64,000 bases of DNA, from contig CAYNRU010000014.1 of NCBI GenBank assembly GCA_964399635.1, positions 40,405-104,404 of the forward strand. The letters run 5' to 3'. The position numbers and the translations under genes are program-made. The notes beneath the pieces were generated by a model, which was not told where the DNA came from, did no database searches, and saw nothing but the letters and a program-made list of their open reading frames with translations. This DNA comes from UBA4615 sp964399635. GTDB taxonomy: Bacteria; Pseudomonadota; Gammaproteobacteria; Burkholderiales; Burkholderiaceae_E. Positions 1 through 8,701 of this stretch are shown here, piece after piece; position 1 is the stretch's first letter; every line of letters begins with the position of its first letter.

Positions 1-1454
1 CCGGCGAGGTCGGCCACCGTGCGGGCGAGCTTGAGCAGGCGAGGGACCGCGCGCGCCGACAGCCCCAGCCGGGCGATCGCGGCGGCGAGCAGCGAGGTGC
101 CGGCGGCATCGACCGCGCAGTGACGCTCGAGCGCGGCGCCGGCCAGCGTCGTGTTGGGCCCGCGCTGCCTGGCGAGTGCCACCTCCCGGGCGCGGACAAC
201 CCGCTCGCGCACTGCCGCGCTCGGCTCGCCGCCCGGCTGACCGAGCAGTTCGGCCTGCGGCACGGCGGGTACGTCGACGTGCATGTCGATCCGGTCGAGC
301 AGCGGCCCGGACAGTCGGCCCCGGTAGCGGTCCACCTGCTCGGGCGTGCACCGGCAGCGCCCGGCGGGGTGGCCGAGGTAGCCGCAGGGGCAGGGGTTCA
401 TCGCCGCGACCAGTTGGAAGGCCGCCGGGAACTCGGCCTGCCGCGCTGCGCGGGAGATGGACACCCGGCCGGTCTCGAGCGGCTCGCGCAGCGTCTCGAG
501 CACGCCTCGCTGGAACTCGGCGAGCTCGTCGAGGAACAGCACCCCGCGATGGGCGAGCGAGATCTCGCCGGGCCTCGGCGTGCTGCCCCCGCCCACCAGC
601 GCGGCCCCCGAGGCGGAGTGATGGGGCGCCCGGAAGGGGCGCACGCCCCAGCCGCCCGGGCGCAGCGCCGCGCCCGACAGGGACAGCACCGCCGCCGACT
701 CGAGCGCCTCGTCGTCGGTCATCGGCGGCAGCAGCCCGGGCAGGCGCTGGGCCAGCATCGACTTGCCGGTGCCGGGCGGCCCGACGAGCAGCAGACTGTG
801 CCCGCCCGCGGCCGCCACCTCCAGCGCGCGTCGCGCGGCGGCCTGGCCACGGACCTCGGACAGGTCGGGGGCGGCGGGTGTGCCGCCGGACCGGTCGGCG
901 CCGAGGCTGGCGGGCAGTGCCGGAGCCGGCAGCGGCCCACCCTCGGTCAGCGCCTCCCACACCTCGCGCAGCGAGCGCGCCGCCCGGGTGCCGGCATAGC
1001 CGGCTGGCGCGGCCTCGCCCGCGCTGGCCGCCGGCAGCACCAGCAGCCGATGCGGCGCCGCGCGGCGCACCGCGAGCGCCAGCACCAGCGCGCCGCGCAC
1101 TGGCCGCAGGTCGCCGTTGAGGGACAGCTCGCCCATCAGCTCCACCGACTCGAGCCGGTGCGGTGGCAGGTCGGCCGCTGCGGCGAGGATCCCGATGGCG
1201 ATCGGGAGGTCGAAGCGGCCGGAGCCCTTGGGCAGGTCGGCTGGCGCGAGGTTGACGGTGATGCGGCGGTTGGGAAACTCGAACCCGCAGTGCAGCAGCG
1301 CGGCCCTGACCCGCTCGCGGCTCTCGCGGACCTCGGTGTCGGGCAGGCCGACGACGTGGAAGGCCGGCAGCCCGTTGGCGAGGTGGACCTCGACCGACAC
1401 CGGCGGCGCCTCGGCGCCGACCAGGCCACGGCTATGGATGACCGCGAGCGACAT
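1..1454 (-). CDS. comM: ComM/YifB-family Mg-chelatase-like AAA+ ATPase, 3' end cut by window edge
   Basis: The frame reads MSLAVIHSRGLVGAEAPPVS from an ATG at 1454 and stays open to base 1, giving about 484 of the usual roughly 500 residues, so only the last few codons lie outside. It has the N-terminal S5-like domain (GLPAFHVVGLPDTEVRESRE), then a Walker A motif GPPGTGKS near residue 225 and a GVLFLDELAEF Walker B region, followed by MNPCPCGYLGHP and a Mg-chelatase C-terminal domain. The family is a hexameric helicase promoting branch migration in natural transformation. ubiK lies just upstream on the same strand, a common pairing. The 3' end cannot be inspected. Confidence 0.93.
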   Translation of the reverse strand, partial: MSLAVIHSRGLVGAEAPPVSVEVHLANGLPAFHVVGLPDTEVRESRERVRAALLHCGFEFPNRRITVNLAPADLPKGSGRFDLPIAIGILAAAADLPPHRLESVELMGELSLNGDLRPVRGALVLALAVRRAAPHRLLVLPAASAGEAAPAGYAGTRAARSLREVWEALTEGGPLPAPALPASLGADRSGGTPAAPDLSEVRGQAAARRALEVAAAGGHSLLLVGPPGTGKSMLAQRLPGLLPPMTDDEALESAAVLSLSGAALRPGGWGVRPFRAPHHSASGAALVGGGSTPRPGEISLAHRGVLFLDELAEFQRGVLETLREPLETGRVSISRAARQAEFPAAFQLVAAMNPCPCGYLGHPAGRCRCTPEQVDRYRGRLSGPLLDRIDMHVDVPAVPQAELLGQPGGEPSAAVRERVVRAREVALARQRGPNTTLAGAALERHCAVDAAGTSLLAAAIARLGLSARAVPRLLKLARTVADLA

Positions 1455-1493
1455 GCCGATCCGACCGATGTGAGCGCTCGCTCTGACGCTGGT

Positions 1494-1730
1494 TCAGCGC
1501 TGACCGCTGGACTGCTCCGCCAGTCGGGCCTCGAGCGCCTCGATGCGCTGGCGCAGGCGGGCCACGATCTCGACCTGGATGTCGAACTCCTCCCGGGTCA
1601 GCAGGTCCATCCGCTGGAACGACTGGGCCAGCATCGCCTTGATGTTGCGTTCGAGGTCCGCGGCCGGACTCGAGCGCAAGAGCTCGGCGAGCCGTTGCTG
1701 GGCGTCCTGCAGAAGCGTCTGTCTGTCCAT
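1494..1730 (-). CDS. ubiK: Ubiquinone biosynthesis accessory factor UbiK (BMFP domain, YqiC-like)
   Basis: A 78-residue protein with the BMFP pattern: an N-terminal amphipathic part (LLQDAQQRLAELLRSSPAAD), a central NIKAMLAQSFQRMDLLTREEFD segment, and a C-terminal coiled coil (RLRQRIEALEARLAEQ). Length matches the family. Known UbiK proteins trimerise through the coiled coil, bind membrane lipid, and help the UbiI/UbiJ complex in aerobic ubiquinone synthesis. It is transcribed toward comM with a 39-bp gap, so the two may be cotranscribed. The oppositely oriented torF unit begins about 345 bp away. Confidence 0.88.
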   Translation of the reverse strand: MDRQTLLQDAQQRLAELLRSSPAADLERNIKAMLAQSFQRMDLLTREEFDIQVEIVARLRQRIEALEARLAEQSSGQR

Positions 1731-1780
1731 CTCTGTTCGCCTCCTGTGCTGGAACCCAGTCTAGCACCGGCTCCCGGCGT

Positions 1781-1825
1781 GTCCGGGCCGCCCGGACAGG
1801 CCTTCCGACCGAAGACGGAAGGCCT
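1781..1825. repeat. Two adjacent perfect inverted repeats in the ubiK/torF divergent gap
   Basis: GTCCGGGC-C-GCCCGGAC at 1781-1797 is followed directly by a 10-bp stem AGGCCTTCCG / CGGAAGGCCT (1798-1807 and 1816-1825) around an 8-base loop. Neither is followed by a T-tract on either strand, so a normal intrinsic terminator is not supported. Lying between divergent genes, they may be operator, cruciform or RNA-hairpin sequences; I cannot tell which. Confidence 0.5.
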
Positions 1826-1865
1826 GCCCGCTTGCGGTGCGCTGGGTCAATCCTGGGCCATACAA

Positions 1866-1879
1866 GCATGTATACATGC
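1866..1879. promoter_or_regulatory. Perfect 14-bp palindrome GCATGTATACATGC
   Basis: A fully symmetric 14-mer stands about 115 bp upstream of the sigma-54-like promoter. It resembles a dimeric regulator site, but I do not recognise the regulator. Confidence 0.4.
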
Positions 1880-1893
1880 CCAATTCGTAAAGT

Positions 1894-1933
1894 CGCACCA
1901 ATACTGGGCGGCCAAACGCACCCAGACGGTGCA
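1894..1933 (+). promoter_or_regulatory. Possible NtrC enhancer half-sites
   Basis: GCACCA at 1895-1900 and GGTGCA at 1928-1933 match the two halves of the NtrC consensus (TGCACCA...TGGTGCA). They lie 60-100 bp upstream of the sigma-54-like promoter, a normal enhancer distance. Each individual 17-bp site is imperfect, so this is a suggestion supported mainly by the glnK-amtB context. Confidence 0.4.
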
Positions 1934-1994
1934 ACAGTGCTGCGCCAGCGAGCTCTGCTCGCTCGGCAGGGGCCGATGGGCCTGCCATCAGAAG

Positions 1995-2010
1995 TGGCAC
2001 AGGAAATGCT
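1995..2010 (+). promoter_or_regulatory. Sigma-54 (RpoN) type -24/-12 promoter for torF-glnK-amtB
   Basis: TGGCACAGGAAATGCT has the invariant GG and GC dinucleotides separated by exactly 10 bases, as required for sigma-54, with a perfect TGGCAC upstream element. It lies 66 bp before the torF ATG. The downstream genes (PII protein and ammonium transporter) are classical nitrogen-limitation targets, which supports the call. Confidence 0.65.
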
Positions 2011-2075
2011 TTTGGTGGACGGTCGCCTGCTTGCCCGCAGCCTGACACCGATTCATCCGAACGCCTGGAACCTCC

Positions 2076-2855
2076 ATGAAAAAGACCCTGATCGCTCTCG
2101 CCGCCGTTGCCGCCCTCGCCCCCAGTCTTGCCAGCGCGCAAGCCGCGGCGGCCGCCCCCGCCAGTCCCCTGACCGGCAACCTCACGATCACCACCGACTA
2201 CCGGTTCCGCGGCATCTCGCAGAGCTACGGGCTGCCGGCCGTGCAGGGCGGGATCGACTGGGCCCACGAAAGCGGCTTCTACCTCGGCAACTGGAACTCG
2301 AGCGTCTCGGGCAACCAGTACCCCAACGGCGCCAGCCTCGAGATGGACTTCTACGGCGGCTTCAAGTTTCCGCTGGGCAAGGACATCACCGGCGACGTGG
2401 GCGTCCTGTACTACTACTACCCGGGCGCCTTCTACAACGGTTTTGCGCCCAACAAGCCCAAGTACGACAACCTCGAGGTCTACTTCGGCGGCGTCGCCGG
2501 CCCGTTCAGCGCCAAGGTGTACGTCGCCGTCAGCGACTTCTTCGGCCTGGACGAGACCACCGGCGGCAAGAGCTCCAGCGGCTCCTACTACATCGACGTC
2601 GCCTACGCGACCGAGATCGCCCCGAAGCTGACGCTCGGCGCGCACGTCGGCTACCAGAACGTCCGCAACTACTCCGACCTCAGCTACGTCGACTACAAGC
2701 TGGGCCTGACCTACGACTGGACGGGCTGGATGCTGACTGCCGCGATCGTCGGCACCAACGCCGACAAGAACCTGTACTTCGCGGTCAACGGCGCCGGCAA
2801 GGTCGAGCAGATCGGCAAGTCCGGCCTGGTGCTGTCGATCAGCAAGGCCTTCTGA
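2076..2855 (+). CDS. TorF-family outer-membrane porin
   Basis: This 259-residue protein starts with a clear signal peptide (MKKTLIALAAVAALAPSLAS, cleavage near AQA). It continues with alternating beta-strand segments beginning TGNLTITTDYRFRGISQSYG, the signature start of the TorF/Gcw_chp family, and ends in a C-terminal phenylalanine (ISKAF), typical of barrels inserted by Bam. Members sit in the outer membrane; the substrate is not proven. Its place directly ahead of glnK-amtB behind an RpoN-like promoter suggests a role in taking up a nitrogen compound under nitrogen limitation. glnK starts 54 bp downstream, so cotranscription is likely. Confidence 0.88.
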   Translation: MKKTLIALAAVAALAPSLASAQAAAAAPASPLTGNLTITTDYRFRGISQSYGLPAVQGGIDWAHESGFYLGNWNSSVSGNQYPNGASLEMDFYGGFKFPLGKDITGDVGVLYYYYPGAFYNGFAPNKPKYDNLEVYFGGVAGPFSAKVYVAVSDFFGLDETTGGKSSSGSYYIDVAYATEIAPKLTLGAHVGYQNVRNYSDLSYVDYKLGLTYDWTGWMLTAAIVGTNADKNLYFAVNGAGKVEQIGKSGLVLSISKAF

Positions 2856-2909
2856 CCCAGCACACGGCGCGGGGCGCTGCCCCGCGCGTCCCAGAGCGCA
2901 GGAGCACCC

Positions 2910-3248
<339 letters not shown>

Positions 3249-3277
3249 ACCGAACCCAGACACTGAGGACCCCACAA

Positions 3278-4834
3278 ATGAATCGCATCGCACGAATGCT
3301 GGCGCTGACCGCAGCGCTGTGCCTGACGCCGTGGGCCGGCGCGATCGCTGCCGACACCGGCACGGCCGCCGTCCGCGCGGCTCCCGTCCTGCTCGCGCAG
3401 GCGAGCGCCGAGGCGAAGAAGGACGAGGCGCCCGCCGCCAAGGCCGAGGCCGCGCCGGCCGCAGCCAAGGCCGACGCCAAGGCCGACGCCGCGCCCGCGC
3501 CTGCCGCCGCCGCCGCGCCGCCGGTGCCCAACAAGGGCGACACCGCGTGGATGCTGATCGCCACGGTGCTGGTCATCCTGATGGCGCTGCCCGGCCTCGC
3601 CCTGTTCTACGGCGGCCTGGTGCGCACCAAGAACATGCTGTCGATTCTGATGCAGGTGATGATGGTGTTCTCGGTGGTCACCGTGCTGTGGGTGATCTAC
3701 GGCTACACGCTGACCTTCGGCGGCCCGGGCGCCTTCTTCGGGAGCTTCGACAAGCTGTTCCTGAAGGGCGTGACCCCCGACTCGGTGGCCGCCACCTTCA
3801 GCAAGGGCGTAGTCATCCCCGAGTACGTGTTCATCGCGTTTCAGTGCACCTTCGCGGCGATCACGCCGGCCCTGATCGTCGGTGCCTTCGCCGAGCGGAT
3901 CAAGTTCTCGGCGGTGCTGCTGTTCTGCGTGCTGTGGTTCACCTTCGCGTACATCCCGATCGCGCACATGGTCTGGTACTGGGACGGTCCGGACGCCATC
4001 CTGGACGCCAAGACGCTCGAGGCGGTCACCGCGAACGCGGGCTGGCTGTGGGCCAAGGGCGCGCTCGACTTCGCGGGCGGCACGGTGGTGCACATCAACG
4101 CCGGCGTCGCGGGCCTGGTGGGCGCGTACATGCTCGGCAAGCGGATCGGCTACGGCCGCGAGTCGATGGCCCCGCATTCGCTCACGTTCACGATGGTCGG
4201 TGCGTCGCTGCTGTGGGTGGGCTGGTTCGGCTTCAACGTCGGCTCCAACCTCGAGGCCAACGGTGTCGCCGCCATGGCGCTCGTCAACACCTTCGTGGCG
4301 ACCGCAGCGGCGGTGGTGTCCTGGTCCTTCGCCGAATGGATGGGCAAGGGCAAGCCGTCGATGCTGGGCGCCGCGTCTGGCGCGGTGGCCGGTCTGGTCG
4401 CCATCACCCCGGCCTGCGGCTTCGTCGGCCCGGTCGGCGCGATCGTGATCGGCCTGGTTGCCGGCGTCGTGTGCCTGTGGGGCGTGAGTGGCCTCAAGCG
4501 CATGCTCGGTGCGGACGACTCGCTCGACGTGTTCGGCGTGCACGGCGTGGGCGGCATCGTCGGCGCGCTGCTGACGGGCGTGTTCGCTGCGCCGTCGCTT
4601 GGCGGCGCCGGCATCTTCGATTACGTCGCCAACGCGGCCAACCCCGACTACTCGATCGCGGGCCAGGTCTGGGTCCAGCTGCAGGCCGTGCTCACCACGA
4701 TCGTGTGGTCTGGCGTGGTCTCGCTCGTCGCCTTCAAGCTCGTCGACATGATCGTCGGCTTGCGCGTGGCCGAGGACGAGGAGCGCGAGGGCCTGGACAT
4801 CAGCTCGCACGGCGAGTCGGCCTACCACTCCTGA
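3278..4834 (+). CDS. amtB: Ammonium transporter AmtB
   Basis: A 518-residue membrane protein, longer than E. coli AmtB because of a signal-like N-terminus and an Ala/Lys/Glu-rich low-complexity segment (about residues 40-85) before the first core helix (KGDTAWMLIATVLVILMALPGLALFYGGLVRTKN). Amt signatures include the FAGGTVVHINAGVAGLVGAYMLGKR stretch with the first pore histidine and VFGVHGVGGIVGALLTGVFA with the second. The protein forms a trimeric inner-membrane ammonium channel gated by GlnK. The low-complexity N-terminal segment is the only unusual part. Confidence 0.95.
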   Translation: MNRIARMLALTAALCLTPWAGAIAADTGTAAVRAAPVLLAQASAEAKKDEAPAAKAEAAPAAAKADAKADAAPAPAAAAAPPVPNKGDTAWMLIATVLVILMALPGLALFYGGLVRTKNMLSILMQVMMVFSVVTVLWVIYGYTLTFGGPGAFFGSFDKLFLKGVTPDSVAATFSKGVVIPEYVFIAFQCTFAAITPALIVGAFAERIKFSAVLLFCVLWFTFAYIPIAHMVWYWDGPDAILDAKTLEAVTANAGWLWAKGALDFAGGTVVHINAGVAGLVGAYMLGKRIGYGRESMAPHSLTFTMVGASLLWVGWFGFNVGSNLEANGVAAMALVNTFVATAAAVVSWSFAEWMGKGKPSMLGAASGAVAGLVAITPACGFVGPVGAIVIGLVAGVVCLWGVSGLKRMLGADDSLDVFGVHGVGGIVGALLTGVFAAPSLGGAGIFDYVANAANPDYSIAGQVWVQLQAVLTTIVWSGVVSLVAFKLVDMIVGLRVAEDEEREGLDISSHGESAYHS

Positions 4835-4843
4835 CCCACCCGC

Positions 4844-4865
4844 CCTCCGGGGTCCGCCCCGGAGG
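4844..4865 (+). terminator. Hairpin after amtB (stem only)
   Basis: CCTCCGGGG-TCCG-CCCCGGAGG is a perfect 9-bp stem, 9 bases after the amtB stop. It has no T-tract, so it may be an attenuating or RNA-stabilising hairpin. Confidence 0.45.
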
Positions 4866-4914
4866 CGATGCCTGCTTCCTGCAGTCTCTCTCCTCTCGTT
4901 TCTGGAAGACATTC

Positions 4915-4944
4915 GCGCCGGCTCGCCCGGCGCGTTCTTTTTTT
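4915..4944 (+). terminator. Rho-independent terminator of the torF-glnK-amtB unit
   Basis: The stem GCGCCGG/CCGGCGC with a 5-base loop is followed by GTTC and a run of seven T residues, a textbook intrinsic terminator about 80 bp after amtB and before purU. Confidence 0.85.
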
Positions 4945-5021
4945 GCGCGACGCTCCGGCCACTGCGCTGGCGGCATGCGGGCTGACGCCCGCTCCGCGGC
5001 CGGCTCGGCGATAATCGCGGC

Positions 5022-5882
5022 ATGATCTCCGAACACCACCATACACTGACCATCGACTGCCCCGATCGCGTGGGCATCGTCGCCGAAGTCTCGGCCTTCA
5101 TCGCCGGTCGCGGCGGCTGGATCCTCGAGGCAAGCCATCACGCCGACCGCGACAGCGGGCGCTTCTTCATGCGCAACGCGATCCTCGCCAGCTCGCTGGC
5201 CGGCGGCGCCGACCGCTTTGCCGAGGAGTTCGCCCCGATCGCGCAGCGCTTCGACATGAACTGGCGCCTGTCCGACTCGAGCCGCCCCCGCCGCATCGCC
5301 ATCCTCGTCAGCAAGCTCGAGCACTGCCTGATCGACCTGCTGTACCGCTGGCGGGCCGGGGAGCTGCGCTGCGACATCGCCTGCGTGATCGCCAACCACA
5401 ACGACCTGCGCGGCGACGTCGAGGTCCACGGCATCGCCTTCCACCACGTGCCGGTGGCGCCCGACGCCAAGGCGGTCGCGTTCGCGGAGCTCGACCGGCT
5501 GCTGGGCTCGCATGCGGTCGACACGGTCGTGCTCGCCCGCTACATGCAGATCCTGCCGCCCGACCTGTGCCGGCGCTATCCCGGGCGGATCATCAACATC
5601 CACCACAGCTTCCTGCCGTCCTTCGTGGGAGCCAAGCCCTACCACCGGGCGTTCGAGCGGGGCGTCAAGCTGATCGGGGCGACCAGCCACTACGTGACGG
5701 AGGACCTCGACGAGGGCCCGATCATCGAACAGGACGTGGTGCGCGTGGAGCATGACGACACCGTCGACGACCTCGTGCGCTACGGGCGCGACGTCGAGAA
5801 ATCGGTGCTCGCGCGCGCGCTGCGCTACCACCTGGAGGACAGGGTGCTGCTCAACGGCCACCGGACGGTCGTGTTCCGCTGA
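5022..5882 (+). CDS. purU: Formyltetrahydrofolate deformylase PurU
   Basis: A 286-residue protein with an N-terminal ACT domain (HHTLTIDCPDRVGIVAEVSAFIAGRGG) and a formyltransferase-fold C-terminal domain carrying IANHND (catalytic Asn region), NIHHSFLPSF (catalytic His) and EDLDEGPIIEQD (catalytic Asp). PurU hydrolyses 10-formyl-THF to formate and THF, feeding purine synthesis and balancing the one-carbon pool. Length fits the family. A GATAAT -10 element ends only 6 bases before the ATG (5010-5015), so the transcript may be nearly leaderless. It stands alone after the amtB terminator. Confidence 0.95.
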   Translation: MISEHHHTLTIDCPDRVGIVAEVSAFIAGRGGWILEASHHADRDSGRFFMRNAILASSLAGGADRFAEEFAPIAQRFDMNWRLSDSSRPRRIAILVSKLEHCLIDLLYRWRAGELRCDIACVIANHNDLRGDVEVHGIAFHHVPVAPDAKAVAFAELDRLLGSHAVDTVVLARYMQILPPDLCRRYPGRIINIHHSFLPSFVGAKPYHRAFERGVKLIGATSHYVTEDLDEGPIIEQDVVRVEHDDTVDDLVRYGRDVEKSVLARALRYHLEDRVLLNGHRTVVFR

Positions 5883-5943
5883 CCCGCCGCCACGCCGCTC
5901 GGGCCCCCTGCGGCGGGCCGAGCGGGCCTCGGCGCCCGGACGC

Positions 5944-5949
5944 TACAAT
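5944..5949 (+). promoter_or_regulatory. -10 element TACAAT of the gshA promoter
   Basis: TACAAT at 5944-5949 lies 26 bp before the ATG at 5975. An upstream in-frame ATG at 5948 overlaps the hexamer, which argues that translation starts at 5975. No convincing -35 was identified. Confidence 0.5.
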
Positions 5950-5974
5950 GGCTCCCCGCAGACAGGCACGCCCC

Positions 5975-7267
5975 ATGGTCCCCCACTTCATCACCTCTCT
6001 GACCGGCCCGCTGCTCGAGGTGGAACGCAAGTTCCTCGAGGCGACGCCGCGCATCGAGCGCTGGTTCCGCATGGAGTGGCAGGAGCACACGCCGCCCTTC
6101 TACTGCTCGGTGGACCTGCGCAACGCCGGCTTCAAGCTCGCGCCGGTCGACACCAACCTGTATCCGGGGGGCTTCAACAACCTGTCGGCCGAGGCGCTGC
6201 CGCTGGCGGTGCAGGCGGCGATGGCCGCGATCGAGAAGTACTGCCCCGACGCGCGCAACCTGCTGCTGATCCCCGAGAACCACACGCGCAACATGTTCTA
6301 CCTGCAGAACGTGCTGCGGATCCAGACGATGCTGCGCCAGACGGGCCTCACGGTGCGCCTGGGCTCGCTCAATCCCGAGGTGACCGAGCCGACGCGGCTC
6401 GAGCTGCCCGACGGCCAGTCGCTGACGGTCGAGCCGCTGGTGCGCACGGGCGCGCGGGTCGGCCTCCCCGGCTTCGACCCCTGCGCGATCCTGCTCAACA
6501 ACGACCTGTCCTCGGGCATCCCCGACATCCTGCGCGACCTGCAGCACCAGATCCTCCTGCCGCCGCTGCACGCCGGCTGGGCGGTACGCCGCAAGTCGAA
6601 GCACTTCGACGCCTACAACGACGTCGCCAAGCGCTTCGCCAAGCTGCTGGACATCGACCCCTGGCTGGTGAACCCGTATTTCTCCACCTGCGGCAAGATG
6701 GACTTCCAGGCACGCGAGGGCGAGGAGTGCCTCGCGAACAACGTCGAGGCGACGCTCAAGCTGATCCGCGCGAAGTACAAGGAATACAAGATCGACTCGA
6801 CGCCCTTCGTGATCGTGAAGGCCGACGCCGGCACCTACGGCATGGGCATCATGTCGGTGAAGGACGCCTCCGAGGTGCAGAACCTAAATCGCCGCCAGCG
6901 CAACAAGATGTCGGTGGTCAAGGAGGGCCTGGAGGTCTCCGAGGTGATCATCCAGGAAGGTGTGCCGACCATCGAGACCGTCGACAACGGCGTGGCCGAG
7001 CCGGTGGTCTACATGGTCGACAAGTACGTGGTCGGCGGCTTCTACCGCGTGCACGGCGAGCGCGGCCGCGACGAGAACCTCAACGCGCCGGGCTCGCGCT
7101 TCGTGCCGCTGCCCTTCGCCGCCAGCTGCAACCTGCCGGACGCGGGCGGCTCGCCCGAGTGCGCGCCCAACCGCTTCTACGCCTATGGCGTGGTCGCGCG
7201 CCTGGCGCTGCTCGCCGCGTCGCTCGAGCTCGAGCGCACCGACCCCGATCCGACCCGGTTCGGATGA
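5975..7267 (+). CDS. gshA: Glutamate-cysteine ligase, betaproteobacterial type
   Basis: From the chosen start the protein is 430 residues and begins MVPHFITSLTGPLLEVERKF. It belongs to the betaproteobacterial GshA class, which is not closely similar to E. coli GshA; typical stretches are VDLRNAGFKLAPVDTNLYPG near the N-terminus and FVIVKADAGTYGMGIMSVKD in the ATP-binding part. It joins glutamate and cysteine, the first step of glutathione synthesis in the cytoplasm. gshB follows after 55 bp, and the pair leads into the PTS genes, an arrangement characteristic of Burkholderiales. The alternative start at 5948 falls inside a -10 box and was not used. Confidence 0.95.
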   Translation: MVPHFITSLTGPLLEVERKFLEATPRIERWFRMEWQEHTPPFYCSVDLRNAGFKLAPVDTNLYPGGFNNLSAEALPLAVQAAMAAIEKYCPDARNLLLIPENHTRNMFYLQNVLRIQTMLRQTGLTVRLGSLNPEVTEPTRLELPDGQSLTVEPLVRTGARVGLPGFDPCAILLNNDLSSGIPDILRDLQHQILLPPLHAGWAVRRKSKHFDAYNDVAKRFAKLLDIDPWLVNPYFSTCGKMDFQAREGEECLANNVEATLKLIRAKYKEYKIDSTPFVIVKADAGTYGMGIMSVKDASEVQNLNRRQRNKMSVVKEGLEVSEVIIQEGVPTIETVDNGVAEPVVYMVDKYVVGGFYRVHGERGRDENLNAPGSRFVPLPFAASCNLPDAGGSPECAPNRFYAYGVVARLALLAASLELERTDPDPTRFG

Positions 7268-7322
7268 GCGTGGCCACCGTCCTCCGCCCGATGGGCCCGA
7301 CCCGACCGCAGCAGGTCCGCCG

Positions 7323-8297
7323 ATGCGCATCCTGATCGTCCTCGACCCGCTCGCATCGATCAAGACCTACAAGGACTCCACCTACGCGATCATGGTGGCG
7401 GCGGCGGCGCGCGGCCACAGCCTCGCGGTGTGCGAGCAGGCGCAGCTGTGGCTGGCCGACGGTCATGCCTGGGCCGACGCCGCGCCGCTCGCGCTGCACG
7501 GGCCGCAGCTCGGCGAGCCCGGCCACGATGCGCACGACTGGTGGCGGCTGGGCGAGACCCGCGGCGAGCGGCTGTCGGCCTTCGATGCGGTGCTGATGCG
7601 CAAGGATCCGCCCTTCGACCTCGAGTACGTGTACTCGACCTACCTGCTCGAGCATGCGGTGCGGGAGGGCGCGCGCGTCTTCAACGACCCGCGGGCGGTG
7701 CGCGACCACAGCGAGAAGTACGCGATCGCCGAGTTCCCGCAGTTCACGGCCGACACCATGGTGACCCGCGACCCGGTGCGGCTTCGAGCCTTCGTCGAGC
7801 GCCACGGCGAGGCGGTGTTCAAGCTGCTCGACGGCATGGGCGGCGCCTCCATCTTCCGCGCGCGCCGCGACGACCCCAACCTGTCGGTGATCATCGAGAC
7901 GATGAACCAGTTCGGCGCGCGCAGCGTGATGGCGCAGCGCTACCTGCCGGCGATCGCCGACGGCGACAAGCGGGTGCTGCTGATCGGCGGGCGGGTGGTG
8001 CCGTTCGCGCTCGCGCGCATCCCCAAGGCCGGCGAGTCGCGCGGCAACCTTGCGGCGGGTGGCACGGGGCGCGCGCAGCCGCTGTCGGCGCGCGACCGCG
8101 AGATCGCCGAGACGCTGGCGCCGCGGCTGCACGCGCGCGGCCTGTTCCTGGTCGGGCTCGACGTCATCGGTGACAGCCTCACAGAGGTCAACGTGACCAG
8201 CCCCACCTGCTTCCGCGAGATCGCCGAGCAGGCCGGCTTCGATGTGGCCGCGATGTTCGTCGAGGCGCTCGAGCGCGAGATCGTCCGGCCCGCATGA
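7323..8297 (+). CDS. gshB: Glutathione synthase
   Basis: A 324-residue ATP-grasp enzyme starting MRILIVLDPLASIKTYKDS, the conserved GshB N-terminus. Other family segments are LMRKDPPFDLEYVYSTYLLE, FKLLDGMGGASIFR (ATP-grasp lid) and the C-terminal DVIGDSLTEVNVTSPTCFRE. It adds glycine to gamma-glutamylcysteine. The next gene overlaps it by 4 bp (ATGA), so translation is coupled to the downstream PTS protein. The ATG at 7323 was chosen because homology begins there, although the frame is open further upstream. Confidence 0.96.
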   Translation: MRILIVLDPLASIKTYKDSTYAIMVAAAARGHSLAVCEQAQLWLADGHAWADAAPLALHGPQLGEPGHDAHDWWRLGETRGERLSAFDAVLMRKDPPFDLEYVYSTYLLEHAVREGARVFNDPRAVRDHSEKYAIAEFPQFTADTMVTRDPVRLRAFVERHGEAVFKLLDGMGGASIFRARRDDPNLSVIIETMNQFGARSVMAQRYLPAIADGDKRVLLIGGRVVPFALARIPKAGESRGNLAAGGTGRAQPLSARDREIAETLAPRLHARGLFLVGLDVIGDSLTEVNVTSPTCFREIAEQAGFDVAAMFVEALEREIVRPA

Positions 8298-8701
8298 TCG
8301 GCATCCTCGTCGTCTCCCACGAACCGCTGGGCACGGCGCTGATCCACTGCACGCGCCACATCTTCGGGCGCATGCCCTCGCAGCTCGCCGCGCTCGACGT
8401 CATCCCCGACGAGGATCCGGATGCCGCGCTCGCCGCGGCGCGCGAGCTGCTCGCGCGGATCAACGACGGCAGCGGCGTGATCGTGCTCACCGACCTGTTC
8501 GGCGCGACCCCGGCCCGGATCGCCGCGCGCCTCGCCGAGCCGCAGCGCACGGTGGTGATCGCGGGCGTCAACCTGCCGCTGCTCGTGAAGGCGCTGACCC
8601 ATCGGCGCGGCCCGCTCGACGAGGTCGCGGCGACGCTGCTGCAGGGCGTGCGCGACACCATCCTGCCCATCGAGGCATCGGTCGACGGAGATCCGACGTG
8701 A
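8294..8701 (+). CDS. PTS EIIA component, mannose/fructose (EIIA-Man) type
   Basis: A 135-residue protein starting MIGILVVSHEPLGTALIHCT; His9 in VSHEPLG is the phosphorylated histidine of the EIIA-Man family, and IVLTDLFGATPARIAARL is the second conserved block. No sugar-specific EIIB/EIIC genes are nearby, as in many betaproteobacteria, so this is more likely a regulatory phosphorelay member than a sugar importer. It overlaps gshB by 4 bp and the HPr gene by 4 bp (GTGA), giving a tightly coupled series. Confidence 0.92.
   Translation: MIGILVVSHEPLGTALIHCTRHIFGRMPSQLAALDVIPDEDPDAALAAARELLARINDGSGVIVLTDLFGATPARIAARLAEPQRTVVIAGVNLPLLVKALTHRRGPLDEVAATLLQGVRDTILPIEASVDGDPT

Noticed and set aside
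120..2045. Long plus-strand frame covering comM and ubiK
   Set aside because: It is antisense to comM, whose Walker motifs and conserved blocks are clear on the minus strand.
5948..5974. Upstream ATG for gshA adding nine residues
   Set aside because: The ATG overlaps the TACAAT -10 element, and conserved sequence begins at the ATG at 5975.
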